Shown here in pieces: positions 26,376 through 34,683 of a DNA stretch of 64,000 nt (positions are counted from its first letter, which is position 1; every line of letters begins with the position of its first letter). Origin of the DNA: Gaiellaceae bacterium (GTDB lineage Bacteria; Actinomycetota; Thermoleophilia; Gaiellales; Gaiellaceae). The translations under genes were made by a program, and so were the position numbers. The notes beneath the pieces are model-generated. The model saw only the letters and a program-made list of their open reading frames with translations, was not told where the DNA came from and did not search any database. Location of the stretch: positions 1,550,001-1,614,000 of the forward strand of contig BPGK01000001.1 in the NCBI GenBank assembly GCA_026002995.1, given 5' to 3'.

Positions 26376-26803
26376 GGCCTCCCCTGGACGAGGAGCTCGA
26401 GGGCCTCGCGGTAGCCCTCGGGACCCTTGCCGACGATGCGGCCCGCGACGAGCCCCTCGAGGACGGAGCGCCTGCGCCACTCCTCCCGCTCGTCGACGTT
26501 CGAGAGGTGCACCTCGATCACGGGAACGCTGAGGAGCTCGACCGCATCCCGAATCGCCCACGAGTAGTGCGTCCAGGCGCCCGGGTTGACGATCACCCCG
26601 TCGGCCCAGTCGAGCGCGTCGTGGCACCACTCCACGAACTCGCCCTCGTGGTTCGTCTGCCGGCAGCGCACGGTGCACTCGAGCCGTGCCGCCCACTCGT
26701 AGATCCGCGTCTCGAGCTCGGACAGCGTGATCCCGCCGTAGAGCGTCGGATCGCGACGTCCGAGCACGTTCAAGTTGACGCCGTTGAGGACGACGATGCG
26801 CAC
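26372..26803 (-). CDS. aroQ: type II 3-dehydroquinate dehydratase
   Basis: Third step of the shikimate pathway. 143 aa. Seen: VLNGVNLNVLGRRDPTLYGG (catalytic Tyr and flexible lid), RQTNHEGEFVEW, VNPGAWTHYSWAIRDA and EVHLSNVDEREEWRRRSV. GTG 26803 lies 6 nt after a TAGGGT box formed partly from the aroKB stop codon. Confidence 0.96.
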   Translation of the reverse strand: MRIVVLNGVNLNVLGRRDPTLYGGITLSELETRIYEWAARLECTVRCRQTNHEGEFVEWCHDALDWADGVIVNPGAWTHYSWAIRDAVELLSVPVIEVHLSNVDEREEWRRRSVLEGLVAGRIVGKGPEGYREALELLVQGRP

Positions 26804-26809
26804 GCCGCG

Positions 26810-26815
26810 ACCCTA
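26810..26815 (-). promoter_or_regulatory. -10 box for aroQ made from the aroKB stop codon
   Basis: Minus strand TAGGGT, whose TAG (26813-26815) is the stop of the upstream aroKB gene. A 6-nt gap leads to GTG 26803. A leaderless aroQ transcript could therefore start inside the operon. The call rests on sequence pattern only. Confidence 0.5.
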
Positions 26816-28240
26816 GTCGATGAGCGCGTCGAGAGCCGCGCGGACCTCCGCCGGCGGCAGCGGCACGCCGATCCGCGGCTCGCCGGGCCGTGCGAGCAGT
26901 ACGAGACGCACCTCGCCGCCGACCGCCTTCTTGTCGCGCTGCAGCGCCTCCCAGGCCGCCTCGCGATCGACGCGCACGGGCCTGACGTCGAGCAGGCGCG
27001 CTGTCTCCTCGGCGAGCTCGCCGAGCCCGGAGAGGCGCAGGGCGGCGACGAGGCCGAGCGCGACGGCACGACCGTGCGCGAGCTCGTAGCCGGACGCCGC
27101 CTCGAGCGCGTGCGCGAAGGTGTGTCCGAGGTTGAGCTGCGCCCGCTCGCCGCGGTCGTGGGGGTCACGGAGGCAGATCGCAGCCTTAAAGGCGGCGCAC
27201 CGGCGCACCTGCTCGACCGGGTCGAGCTCCCAGAGCGGGGCGTCCGCGAGCAGGCCGGTCTTGACGACCTCCGCGAGGCCGTTCGCGCGCTCCGCCTCGG
27301 ACAGAGTCGCGAGCAGGCCGGGGTCGATGACGGCGCGCGCGGGCCAGTGGAACGCCCCCACGAGGTTCTTGCCGCGCTCGAGGTCGATCCCGACCTTGCC
27401 GCCGATGCCGGCGTCCACCTGCCCGACGAGAGTCGACGGCACGGGCACCCAGGCGATGCCCCGGAGGTAGGTGGCGGCAACGAACCCGGCCACGTCGGTC
27501 GTCGCGCCGCCGCCGAGCGCGACGAGCGTTCCACCGCGATCGACCCGGAGGCTCGACCAGAGCCGCTCCACCACCGCCGCGGTCTTCGCGCGCTCGCCGG
27601 CGGGGACGACGTGCCGCCCGCGAAGCCGCTCCCCGAGCGCGGTGCTCGCGCGCGCACCGTGGAGCCGATCGACCGTCTCGTCGACGACGAGCTCGACCGG
27701 CCCGTCGCCGGGGACGCAGGCGGCGAGCCGCTCGAGCGATCCCTCCTCGACGTGCGCCCCCGCGGCCGCGAGCACGACGCCGTCGGCGTCTTGCGCCCGT
27801 GCATCCGCGACCTCCTCGTAGACGTTCACGCGGCGCGCATGGAGCTCGACGAACGCCTCACGCTCCCGGGCGAGAGGGCGGTTCGAGCCGGCCACCCGCT
27901 TCCACGACTCGGCGACCGGAACGTCGAGGAAGACGGTGAACGCGCTCTCCGCGAGCGCGGCGCGCGTCCGCGCGGACAGCACGGCTCCCCCGCCGAGGTC
28001 GAGCACCGAGAGACGACCGCGCGCGAGCGCCTCGAGCGCGTGCGACTCCTCGAGAGCGCGGAACGCCTCCTCGCCGCGCTCGGCGAAGAGGCGCTCGATG
28101 CTCGTGCCGGCGGCCTCCTCCACGAGAGCGTCGGTGGAGACGAGCGGGCGTCCGAGGCGGCGCGCGACCTCCGCGCCGATTGTCGACTTCCCTGCCCCCA
28201 TGAACCCGACGAGGGCGAGGTGCCGCTGGAGGGCGTTCAG
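26813..28240 (-). CDS. aroKB: shikimate kinase - 3-dehydroquinate synthase fusion
   Basis: One chain with two pathway enzymes. The AroK domain (about residues 1-180) has the P-loop [29 protein letters not shown] and [14 protein letters not shown]. The AroB domain (about 190-475) has [52 protein letters not shown], and the zinc ligands [12 protein letters not shown] and [10 protein letters not shown]. The first ATG (28201) would delete the first beta strand LALVGF. The CTG at 28240 overlaps the aroC stop (CTGA) and restores it, so I place the start there. No ATG, GTG or TTG lies between. Confidence 0.88.
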   Translation of the reverse strand: MNALQRHLALVGFMGAGKSTIGAEVARRLGRPLVSTDALVEEAAGTSIERLFAERGEEAFRALEESHALEALARGRLSVLDLGGGAVLSARTRAALAESAFTVFLDVPVAESWKRVAGSNRPLAREREAFVELHARRVNVYEEVADARAQDADGVVLAAAGAHVEEGSLERLAACVPGDGPVELVVDETVDRLHGARASTALGERLRGRHVVPAGERAKTAAVVERLWSSLRVDRGGTLVALGGGATTDVAGFVAATYLRGIAWVPVPSTLVGQVDAGIGGKVGIDLERGKNLVGAFHWPARAVIDPGLLATLSEAERANGLAEVVKTGLLADAPLWELDPVEQVRRCAAFKAAICLRDPHDRGERAQLNLGHTFAHALEAASGYELAHGRAVALGLVAALRLSGLGELAEETARLLDVRPVRVDREAAWEALQRDKKAVGGEVRLVLLARPGEPRIGVPLPPAEVRAALDALID

Positions 28241-29331
28241 CGCGCGGGGGGCCAGCCGATCCGCTCCCTGTACGCACGGTAGGCGGCGACGAGATCCACG
28301 AGCGCGTCCCCGCCGAACTTCTCGCGCACGGCGCGCGCGAGCTCCCAGGCGACCGCGGCCTCGGCGACGACGGCGAGCGCCTCCACCGCCTGGACGTCGC
28401 TCCGCTCGACGAGCGCCGTCGCCGGCTCGCCGCTCGCCAGGTCGACCGAGCGCAGTGGGCGCATAAGGGTCGGTAGCGGCTTCATCGCCGCGCGCACGAC
28501 GAGCGGTTCGCCGTTCGTCACCCCGGCTTCGAGGCCCCCGGCCCGGTTCGTGGCGCGGCGGCCGTCGGGCTCGATCTCGTCGTGCGCCTCGGAACCACGG
28601 CGGCGCGCGAGCGCGAACCCGTCCCCGATCTCGACGCCCTTCACCGCCTGGACGCCCATGAGCGCGGCCGCGAGCCGCGCATCGAGGCGATCCGGCTTGT
28701 CCGCGTACGATCCGAGCCCCGGAGGGACGCCCTCGGCGACGACCTCGACGACCCCTCCGAGCGTGTCGCGCGCCTTGCGCGCGGCGTCGGTCGCCCGTCG
28801 CCAGCCCTCCTCGTCTCGCTCACCACCGATCTCGAGCACGCGGCCGGTCACGATCACTCCGATCTCCGCGAGGAGCGCCTTCGCAACCGCGCCCGCGGCG
28901 ACGTGCACGGCGGTCTGGCGCGCGCTCGCGCGCTCGAGCGCGTTGCGGACGTCGTCGTGGCCGTACTTGAGCGTTCCGGCGAGGTCCGCGTGTCCCGGGC
29001 GCGGCAACGTCACGGGCGACGTCCCTTTGCCGACGGGCTCGCCCTCCGGCGGCCACGGGCTCATCCCCCAGCTCCAACTCTGGTGATCCCGGTTGCGGAC
29101 GAGGAGCGCGAGCGGCGTGCCGAGCGTCACGCCGTGACGGAGACCGGCGAGGACCTCCACCTCGTCGCGCTCGATCCGCTGGCGCGGGCTGCGGCCGTAG
29201 CCCTGCCGCCGCCGACGGAGGTCGTCGTCGATCGCGGCGCGGTCGAGGCGGAGGCCGGCGGGCAGGCCGCTGAGGACGGCGACGAGAGCCGGGCCGTGCG
29301 ACTCGCCGGCGGTGACGAGCGAGAGCGTCAT
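28237..29331 (-). CDS. aroC: chorismate synthase
   Basis: Converts EPSP to chorismate using reduced FMN. 364 aa. Seen: the N-terminal [70 protein letters not shown] (His and Arg of the FMN/EPSP site) and [24 protein letters not shown] 29331 lies 7 nt after TACGCT (29339-29344). It is followed by aroKB and aroQ. Confidence 0.97.
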   Translation of the reverse strand: MTLSLVTAGESHGPALVAVLSGLPAGLRLDRAAIDDDLRRRRQGYGRSPRQRIERDEVEVLAGLRHGVTLGTPLALLVRNRDHQSWSWGMSPWPPEGEPVGKGTSPVTLPRPGHADLAGTLKYGHDDVRNALERASARQTAVHVAAGAVAKALLAEIGVIVTGRVLEIGGERDEEGWRRATDAARKARDTLGGVVEVVAEGVPPGLGSYADKPDRLDARLAAALMGVQAVKGVEIGDGFALARRRGSEAHDEIEPDGRRATNRAGGLEAGVTNGEPLVVRAAMKPLPTLMRPLRSVDLASGEPATALVERSDVQAVEALAVVAEAAVAWELARAVREKFGGDALVDLVAAYRAYRERIGWPPAR

Positions 29332-29365
29332 AGCGCGAAGCGTAGATGTCGTCGCCGTTGCGCTC

Positions 29366-30052
29366 TCAGGGGAGCCCGACGGCGCGGCGCATGACGTCGA
29401 TCGGCGCCGGCACCCCTGTCCAGAGCTCGAACGCAGCCGCACCCTGCGCGACGAGGGCCTCGAGGCCGGAGACGACGCGGGCGCCCGCCGCCCGAGCCGC
29501 CCGAGCGGTCGCCGTCTCCGGGTAGGGAAGGTCGACGAGCACCTGCCAAGACGCGAGCTCGACGAGGACGTCGTCGCGCTCGGAGGTGGCATTCACGACG
29601 AGGTCGGCGTCCGCCACGTCCGGGGGCCAAGCCGTCCGCCGAGAGAAGACCCGCGCGTGGGGCAGGGCCTCCCGGAATGCCGCGGCCACGCCTCCGTCGC
29701 CGAGGACGACCGGGCGCTCCGCGGGCAGGCCGGCGAGGATGGCGGCGTCCGTGCTCCGCCCTTCGATGCGCCCGTCGCGCACGATGAGCGTGTTGACCGA
29801 GGAGAGCTCCGTCTCGACGAGCATCGCCGCGGCGAGCTTGTGCGGGGCGGTGACGTTCGCGCCGACGAAGCCGAGCGCCCCCAGCCCCGCGATCGCCTCG
29901 CGGAGGCGCTCGGGCGGGGTCGGGAGCGGAACGTACGCCCACTCGAGGCCGAGCGCGGCGAACGCCGCGTTGTGCATCCGCGGCGAGAGCGAGTGCTCAA
30001 CGGGCCAGCCGAGGATCCCGACGAGGCGCGTGCTGCCCGAGATCTCGATCAC
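29366..30052 (-). CDS. aroE: shikimate dehydrogenase, short form
   Basis: NADPH-dependent reduction of 3-dehydroshikimate. 228 aa from GTG 30052, about 40-50 residues below the usual length. Seen: [37 protein letters not shown] (catalytic Lys), SSVNTLI, the nucleotide loop [12 protein letters not shown], and [18 protein letters not shown]. The helix between PHK and VNT is shortened, and the usual NTDGxG is STDAAI. A GATACT-like box ends 6 nt before the GTG. It is probably active, as the other pathway genes are adjacent and no second copy is seen, but the substrate site differs from consensus. Confidence 0.85.
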   Translation of the reverse strand: MIEISGSTRLVGILGWPVEHSLSPRMHNAAFAALGLEWAYVPLPTPPERLREAIAGLGALGFVGANVTAPHKLAAAMLVETELSSVNTLIVRDGRIEGRSTDAAILAGLPAERPVVLGDGGVAAAFREALPHARVFSRRTAWPPDVADADLVVNATSERDDVLVELASWQVLVDLPYPETATARAARAAGARVVSGLEALVAQGAAAFELWTGVPAPIDVMRRAVGLP

Positions 30053-30261
30053 GCGGGGAGTATCGCGGGTGACTCTCGACCGCTGCGCCCGCGTCGTTGC
30101 CGGTGCTCCTGCACGCGCTCGGCGCACTTGTCCCCCACGCGCCCCCAGGGGAACTCCCGTTCCCTGCGGTCAGCGTAGCGACCATCCTGCGACGGATGGG
30201 TCACGGCTCCGTGTCGAGTCGTCGCCGAAGACGACGCCCGAGGAGCTCCGCCGGTCCCTCT

Positions 30262-30310
30262 GGCGAGCCCGGCCCGAGCAAGATCGTCGCTCGGGGCCGC
30301 CGGGCTCGCC
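30262..30310. terminator. long inverted repeat downstream of mltG
   Basis: A GGCGAGCCCGGC arm pairs with GCCGGGCTCGCC, and inside it CCGAGC pairs with GCTCGG around a nine-base loop. It starts about 20 nt after the mltG stop and ends the alaS-ruvX-mltG unit. No T-run. The remaining 210 bp to aroE hold nothing I recognise. Confidence 0.6.
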
Positions 30311-30330
30311 CTGTCGAGGGTCGGCGCGCC

Positions 30331-31221
30331 TCAGCAGCCGAACCCGTACTCGCACTTCTTGCGGAAGAACTCGGCCTCGCTCGCGGTGAAGAAGTGCCGG
30401 ACGCTGTTCGGCTTGCGGACGAAGTAGAGGTAGTCGACCCGGGCGGGGTTCGCCGCAGCGCGCAGCGACGCGAGCCCCGGATTCGCGATCGGGGTCGGCG
30501 GCAGCCCGAGGCGGTTGCGCGTGTTGTACGGGTCGTCGCTCTCGAGGTCGGAGCGCTTCAGCGACTCGGTTCCGGGGACGTTCCGCCCGTACCGGATGGT
30601 CGCGTCGATCCCGAGCGGCATCCCGGCGCGGAGGCGGTTGTAGATGACCGCGCTCACGAGACGCCGCTCCTCGGCGACCGCGGCCTCCTTCTCGATCATC
30701 GAGGCGATGATCAGGACGTCGTACGGCGTCAGGTTCTTCGAGCGCGCGTAGCGGAGGTCGAGGGTCGCCCAGACACGCCGGAACGCGCGCAACTGGTCGG
30801 CGACGAGCTCTCGCGAGGAGGTGTGCCGGTTGAACTCGTACGTCGCCGGGAAGAGGAAGCCCTCGATCGAGCGTCCCGCCCAGTCGCGCCGGAACTGCTG
30901 TGGCGGGACGGCGACGGCGCTCGCGCGCAGGTACCCGCTCTTCGTCAGCCGCGGGGTCACGCCGCGGCGCTCGATCGCGATCTCCCGGACCGCCTCCACG
31001 CGGTCGGCCATCTCCCGCCGCGTGAAGCCCTCGGGGAAGATGATGCGCAGCCGCTCGAGCGGCTGCGACCGGGTCTCGGCGGGCGGGGGCGCCGGGTCGT
31101 CTCGCCCGAGGAGCGCCGCGCTGGCGAAGCCGACGAGCCCGAGCGCGACGAGCCCGAGCGCGAGCGCGCCGAGACGGCGCGCACGGGCGCGGCCGCCTGC
31201 GCTCGTCCGCCCCCCGCTCAT
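30331..31221 (-). CDS. mltG: endolytic murein transglycosylase MltG
   Basis: Cleaves nascent peptidoglycan strands at the membrane. 296 aa with a short cytosolic Arg-rich start, one transmembrane helix (about residues 17-38, ALALGLVALGLVGFASAALL), then the YceG-like domain: SIEGFLFPATYEF, DVLIIASMIEKEAAVAEERRLVSAVIYNRL, MPLGIDATIRYG, YNTRNRLGLPPTPIANPGLASLRAAANP and YFVRKP. Glu in ASMIEKEA is the catalytic residue. ATG 31221 overlaps the ruvX stop. Unusually the protein ends in Cys (EYGFGC). Confidence 0.94.
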   Translation of the reverse strand: MSGGRTSAGGRARARRLGALALGLVALGLVGFASAALLGRDDPAPPPAETRSQPLERLRIIFPEGFTRREMADRVEAVREIAIERRGVTPRLTKSGYLRASAVAVPPQQFRRDWAGRSIEGFLFPATYEFNRHTSSRELVADQLRAFRRVWATLDLRYARSKNLTPYDVLIIASMIEKEAAVAEERRLVSAVIYNRLRAGMPLGIDATIRYGRNVPGTESLKRSDLESDDPYNTRNRLGLPPTPIANPGLASLRAAANPARVDYLYFVRKPNSVRHFFTASEAEFFRKKCEYGFGC

Positions 31222-31613
31222 CGGGCGCGATCCAGCCTGCGCAGGTAGCCCTCGAGGAGGTGAGCTGCGGCCCGCGCGTCCTCCGGTGCCGACGTCGAGA
31301 CGTCGGCGCCGGCGAGCGCGGTGGTGAACCGCTCGTCGTAGGTCTCGACCGGCACGTCGACGCTCGCACGGAGCGCCCGGACGAACTCCTCTGTCGCGCG
31401 CGCCTGCGCTCCGCGCTCCCCGCGAAGCGTGAGCGGAAGTCCGACGACGACGCGCTCGACCCCCTCCTCGTGGACGAGCTCGGCGATCCGCGCGAGCCCG
31501 GGCGGCGACGCGGCCCGCTCGACCACGCCGAGCGGGCGCGCGATCGTGCCGGTAGCGTCGCTCACCGCGACGCCCGTCCGCGCGGCGCCGTAGTCGAGCG
31601 CGAGCACCTTCAC
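31218..31613 (-). CDS. ruvX: YqgF/RuvX RNase H-like nuclease
   Basis: 131 aa of the YqgF family, implicated in pre-16S rRNA processing and proposed as a Holliday-junction resolvase. Seen: LALDYGAARTGVAVSD (first Asp), VVVGLPLTLRGERGAQA, VETYDERFTTALA and DARAAAHLLEGYL (last Asp). The GTG start overlaps the alaS stop (GTGA). The alaS-ruvX-mltG order is typical. Confidence 0.94.
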   Translation of the reverse strand: MKVLALDYGAARTGVAVSDATGTIARPLGVVERAASPPGLARIAELVHEEGVERVVVGLPLTLRGERGAQARATEEFVRALRASVDVPVETYDERFTTALAGADVSTSAPEDARAAAHLLEGYLRRLDRAR

Positions 31614-34153
31614 AGGGCCGCGACGATGAGGCGCTCGGCCTCCGCGAGCGCGTCGTCGAGCTTCTCGGGATCGCGCCCGCCTGCGCGCGCCATCGTCGGC
31701 CGCCCTCCCCCACCGCCGCCGACGATCGCGGCGATCCGCTTCACGACCTCCGAGGCGCTGACCTTCTCGGCGACCGCCGGATCGAAGTTCGCGACGAGGT
31801 GCACGGTGCCGTTCTCCCGCGAGCCGAGCACGACCGCCGCCGGGGCATGGCGCTGCTTGAAGCGGTCGGAGAGCGAGAGGAGCTCGTCGGAGTCGAGGCC
31901 GTCGACCGACTGCACGATCACGTTGACGTCCCCTGCGACGCGGATCTCGGGAACCGCCTCGACCTCGGCCGCGCGCGCCTTCGCCTTCGGCGCCCGCTTC
32001 GCCTCGCGCCGGGCCGCTTCGAGCTCGGCGCGGAGCTCGTCGAGCTCGCGCGAGCGGGCCTCGAGGTACGCCCAGGCGTCCCCAGAGGTGAGCGCCTCGA
32101 TCCGGCGCACCCCCGCCCCGACCGACGCCTCGGAGAGGACGACGAACGCCCCGACCTCCGCCGTCGTGCGCACGTGGGTCCCGCCGCAGAGCTCGAGCGA
32201 GAACCCGGGAACCTCGACCACCCGCACGACGTCTCCGTACTTCTCGCCGAAGAGCATCATCGCGCCGAGCCGGCGCGCCTCGTCGATCGGGGTCTCGAAC
32301 ACGTGCACGGGGAGCGCCTCGAAGATCACCTCGTTCACGCGCCGCTCGATCGCGTCTCGCTCCTCCGCCGTGAGCGCGCTCGGGTGCGTGAAGTCGAACC
32401 GGAGCTTGTCGGGACGCACGGACGAGCCCGCCTGCCGCACGTGCTCGCCGAGCGTCTCGCGCAGAGCCGCGTGCAGGAGGTGGGTCGCGGTGTGGTTCGC
32501 CATCGTCGGGAACCGCACGTTCCAGGGGACGGTCGCGCGCACGCGCTCGCCCTCCTCGAACGCGGCGCCGCGGAAGAGGAGCACCTGGTCCTGGTCGAGG
32601 CGGTACGCGTCGACGAGCTCGGCGCGCCGCCCGGAGCCGTCGTCCGCCTCGATCACCCCCTGATCCGTGACCTGGCCGCCGCCTGCAGGGTAGAACGGCG
32701 ACTCCCGGAGCTTCACGAGGAAGAGGTCGTCCTCGAGCCGCTCGAGAGCGCCGATCTGCGTCAGCACCTCGGTCTTCCGGTCGCCGACGAACTCGGTCAC
32801 GAACCCGGCTCGGCGGGCGAGCTCGACGGCGCGTTGGAGCTCGCTGCCACCCGGCGCGCGGGAGATCTCGCGGTGGCGCTCCATGGCGGCGGCGTAGCCG
32901 TCCACGTCGACGGCCTGACCACGCTCCTCGGCGAGCTCGACGGTGAGCTCGAGCGGGAACCCATACGTCGCCGCGAGCGTGAACGCCTGCTCGCCCGAGA
33001 TCGTCTCCTCGCCGGCGAGCTCCTCGAACAGGCGCATGCCGCGCTCGAGCGTCTCCTGGAAGCGCTCCTCCTCCTGACGGATCACGCGCTCGATCTCGGA
33101 CGCGCGCTCGCCGAGCTCCGGGTAGGCGTCAGCCATCTGCTCGACCACGACGGCCGGTAGTCGGTAGACCTCGCCGAGCCCGATGCGACGGGCCTGCTGG
33201 ACGGCGCGCCGAATGATCCGCCGCAGCACGTACCCGCGTCCCTCGTTCGACGGCACGACGCCGTCGCCGACGAGGAACGTCATGCCGCGGCCGTGGTCGG
33301 CGAGGACGCGGTGGGCCTTCGTCGCCTGCGGAGAGTCGCCGTAGGCGACCCCCGACTCGGCGGCGATCCACTCCATGATCTGGCGGTAGCCGTCAGTCTC
33401 GTAGACCGACCGGACGCCCTGGAGGATGGCAGCGCCCCGCTCGAGCCCGAGCCCGGTGTCGATGTTCTGCTTCGGGAGCGGCGTGAGCGTCCCGTCCGCG
33501 TGCAGCTCGTACTCCATGAAGACGAGGTTCCAGAACTCGAGGAACCGCTCGCAGCGCGTGCAGGCCGGCGCGCAGTCCGGCGCGCCGCAGCCGTACTCCG
33601 GCCCCCAGTCGTAGTAGAGCTCCGAGTCCGGCCCGCACGGCCCGGGGCCGCCCACTGACCAGAAGTTCTCCGAGGTCGGCAGCGGCACGATCCGCGCCGC
33701 CGGCAGGCCGATCTCCTCCCAGAGATCGATCGCGACCTGGTCCGGGCCGAGGCCGAGCTGGGGGTCGCCGGCGTGGACGCTGACCCAGATCCGATCCCAG
33801 TCGAGCTTCATGCGCTCGCGCACGAACTCGGTCGCGTACGCGATGGCGCCCTCCTTGAAGTACTGGCCGAACGAGAAGTTCCCGAGCATCTCGAAGAACG
33901 TCAGGTGGTGCCCGTCGAGGCCGACCTCGTCGATGTCCGGTGTGCGGAAGCACTTCTGGACTGTCGTCGTCATCGGCGCCGGCGGCTCCTCCCGGCCGAG
34001 GAAGTACGGCATCTGCGGCTGCATCCCCGCCGTCGTGAGGAGCGTCGAGTGGTCGTCCGCACGCGGGACGAGCGACGCCGACGGCACGCGCAGGTGCCCC
34101 TTCTCCTCGAAGAACGCGAGGAATCCCTCGCGCAGCTCGGCGGTCGTCCGCAT
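31610..34153 (-). CDS. alaS: alanyl-tRNA synthetase
   Basis: 847 aa. The class II catalytic core shows FLAFFEEKGHLRVPSASLVP, TTAGMQPQMPYFLG and VQKCFRTPDIDEVG. The editing domain has the zinc ligands HTATHLLHAAL and CGGTHVRTTAEVG. The C-terminal C-Ala domain has GGGGGGRPTMARAGG. ATG 34153 lies 6 nt after TAGAAT (34160-34165), the closest to consensus -10 in the window, with no Shine-Dalgarno site. Confidence 0.97.
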   Translation of the reverse strand: MRTTAELREGFLAFFEEKGHLRVPSASLVPRADDHSTLLTTAGMQPQMPYFLGREEPPAPMTTTVQKCFRTPDIDEVGLDGHHLTFFEMLGNFSFGQYFKEGAIAYATEFVRERMKLDWDRIWVSVHAGDPQLGLGPDQVAIDLWEEIGLPAARIVPLPTSENFWSVGGPGPCGPDSELYYDWGPEYGCGAPDCAPACTRCERFLEFWNLVFMEYELHADGTLTPLPKQNIDTGLGLERGAAILQGVRSVYETDGYRQIMEWIAAESGVAYGDSPQATKAHRVLADHGRGMTFLVGDGVVPSNEGRGYVLRRIIRRAVQQARRIGLGEVYRLPAVVVEQMADAYPELGERASEIERVIRQEEERFQETLERGMRLFEELAGEETISGEQAFTLAATYGFPLELTVELAEERGQAVDVDGYAAAMERHREISRAPGGSELQRAVELARRAGFVTEFVGDRKTEVLTQIGALERLEDDLFLVKLRESPFYPAGGGQVTDQGVIEADDGSGRRAELVDAYRLDQDQVLLFRGAAFEEGERVRATVPWNVRFPTMANHTATHLLHAALRETLGEHVRQAGSSVRPDKLRFDFTHPSALTAEERDAIERRVNEVIFEALPVHVFETPIDEARRLGAMMLFGEKYGDVVRVVEVPGFSLELCGGTHVRTTAEVGAFVVLSEASVGAGVRRIEALTSGDAWAYLEARSRELDELRAELEAARREAKRAPKAKARAAEVEAVPEIRVAGDVNVIVQSVDGLDSDELLSLSDRFKQRHAPAAVVLGSRENGTVHLVANFDPAVAEKVSASEVVKRIAAIVGGGGGGRPTMARAGGRDPEKLDDALAEAERLIVAAL

Positions 34154-34184
34154 GCCTGGATTCTACGAACGGACGGCGGCGGCT

Positions 34185-34670
34185 CTACGCGCCCGCGACG
34201 GGCTCGTCCGTCGCTCGGTGGCCGGTGGCGCGCAGCTCCTCCTCGAGCTCCGCCTCGCGCCTCGCAGCCGCCTCGCGAGCCACTCTCGCAGCCTCTCGGA
34301 CATCGCGGCGGGCGCGGAGGGCGGCGAGCCCGTGCGAGACGGCGGCCGAGAGGCCGGTCACCTTCTTCACCGGAGTGGTGACCGCGGTCGAGACGGCGCG
34401 CACGGCCGTGTCGGCGCTCTCGGCCATCGCCACCGCGCTGTCCGTCACGACGTCGAGCTTGTCGAGCTGGTCGTTCACGCGATCGACCGTCCCCCCAGCC
34501 TTGACGAGCACGGGGAGGAAGTCGCGCTCGGTGCCCGCGATCAGCGAGGTGAGGCGTCTGAACGTCCCGCCCATGCGGACGAGCATGTACGCGAGGCCGG
34601 CCCCGCACGCGAGGAAGAAGACCGCGAGCGCGTAGTTCAGGACGTCGCCCGAGCTGAGTGCGAGAGGCAT
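34185..34670 (-). CDS. membrane-anchored protein, DUF948-like
   Basis: 161 residues from ATG 34670. One N-terminal transmembrane helix (LNYALAVFFLACGAGLAYML), then an amphipathic region (TERDFLPVLVKAGGTVDRVN, QLDKLDVVTDSAVAMAESAD) and an Arg/Glu/Ala-rich helical tail. This matches the DUF948 style of small membrane-anchored proteins often found beside alaS in actinobacteria. Function unknown. Confidence 0.7.
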   Translation of the reverse strand: MPLALSSGDVLNYALAVFFLACGAGLAYMLVRMGGTFRRLTSLIAGTERDFLPVLVKAGGTVDRVNDQLDKLDVVTDSAVAMAESADTAVRAVSTAVTTPVKKVTGLSAAVSHGLAALRARRDVREAARVAREAAARREAELEEELRATGHRATDEPVAGA

Positions 34671-34677
34671 GGCCGGG

Positions 34678-34683
34678 ATCCTA
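34678..34683 (-). promoter_or_regulatory. -10 box for the DUF948-like gene made from the mnmA stop codon
   Basis: Minus strand TAGGAT. TAG (34681-34683) is the mnmA stop. A 7-nt gap leads to ATG 34670. Same arrangement as at aroKB/aroQ and ftcD/hutH. Confidence 0.5.
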
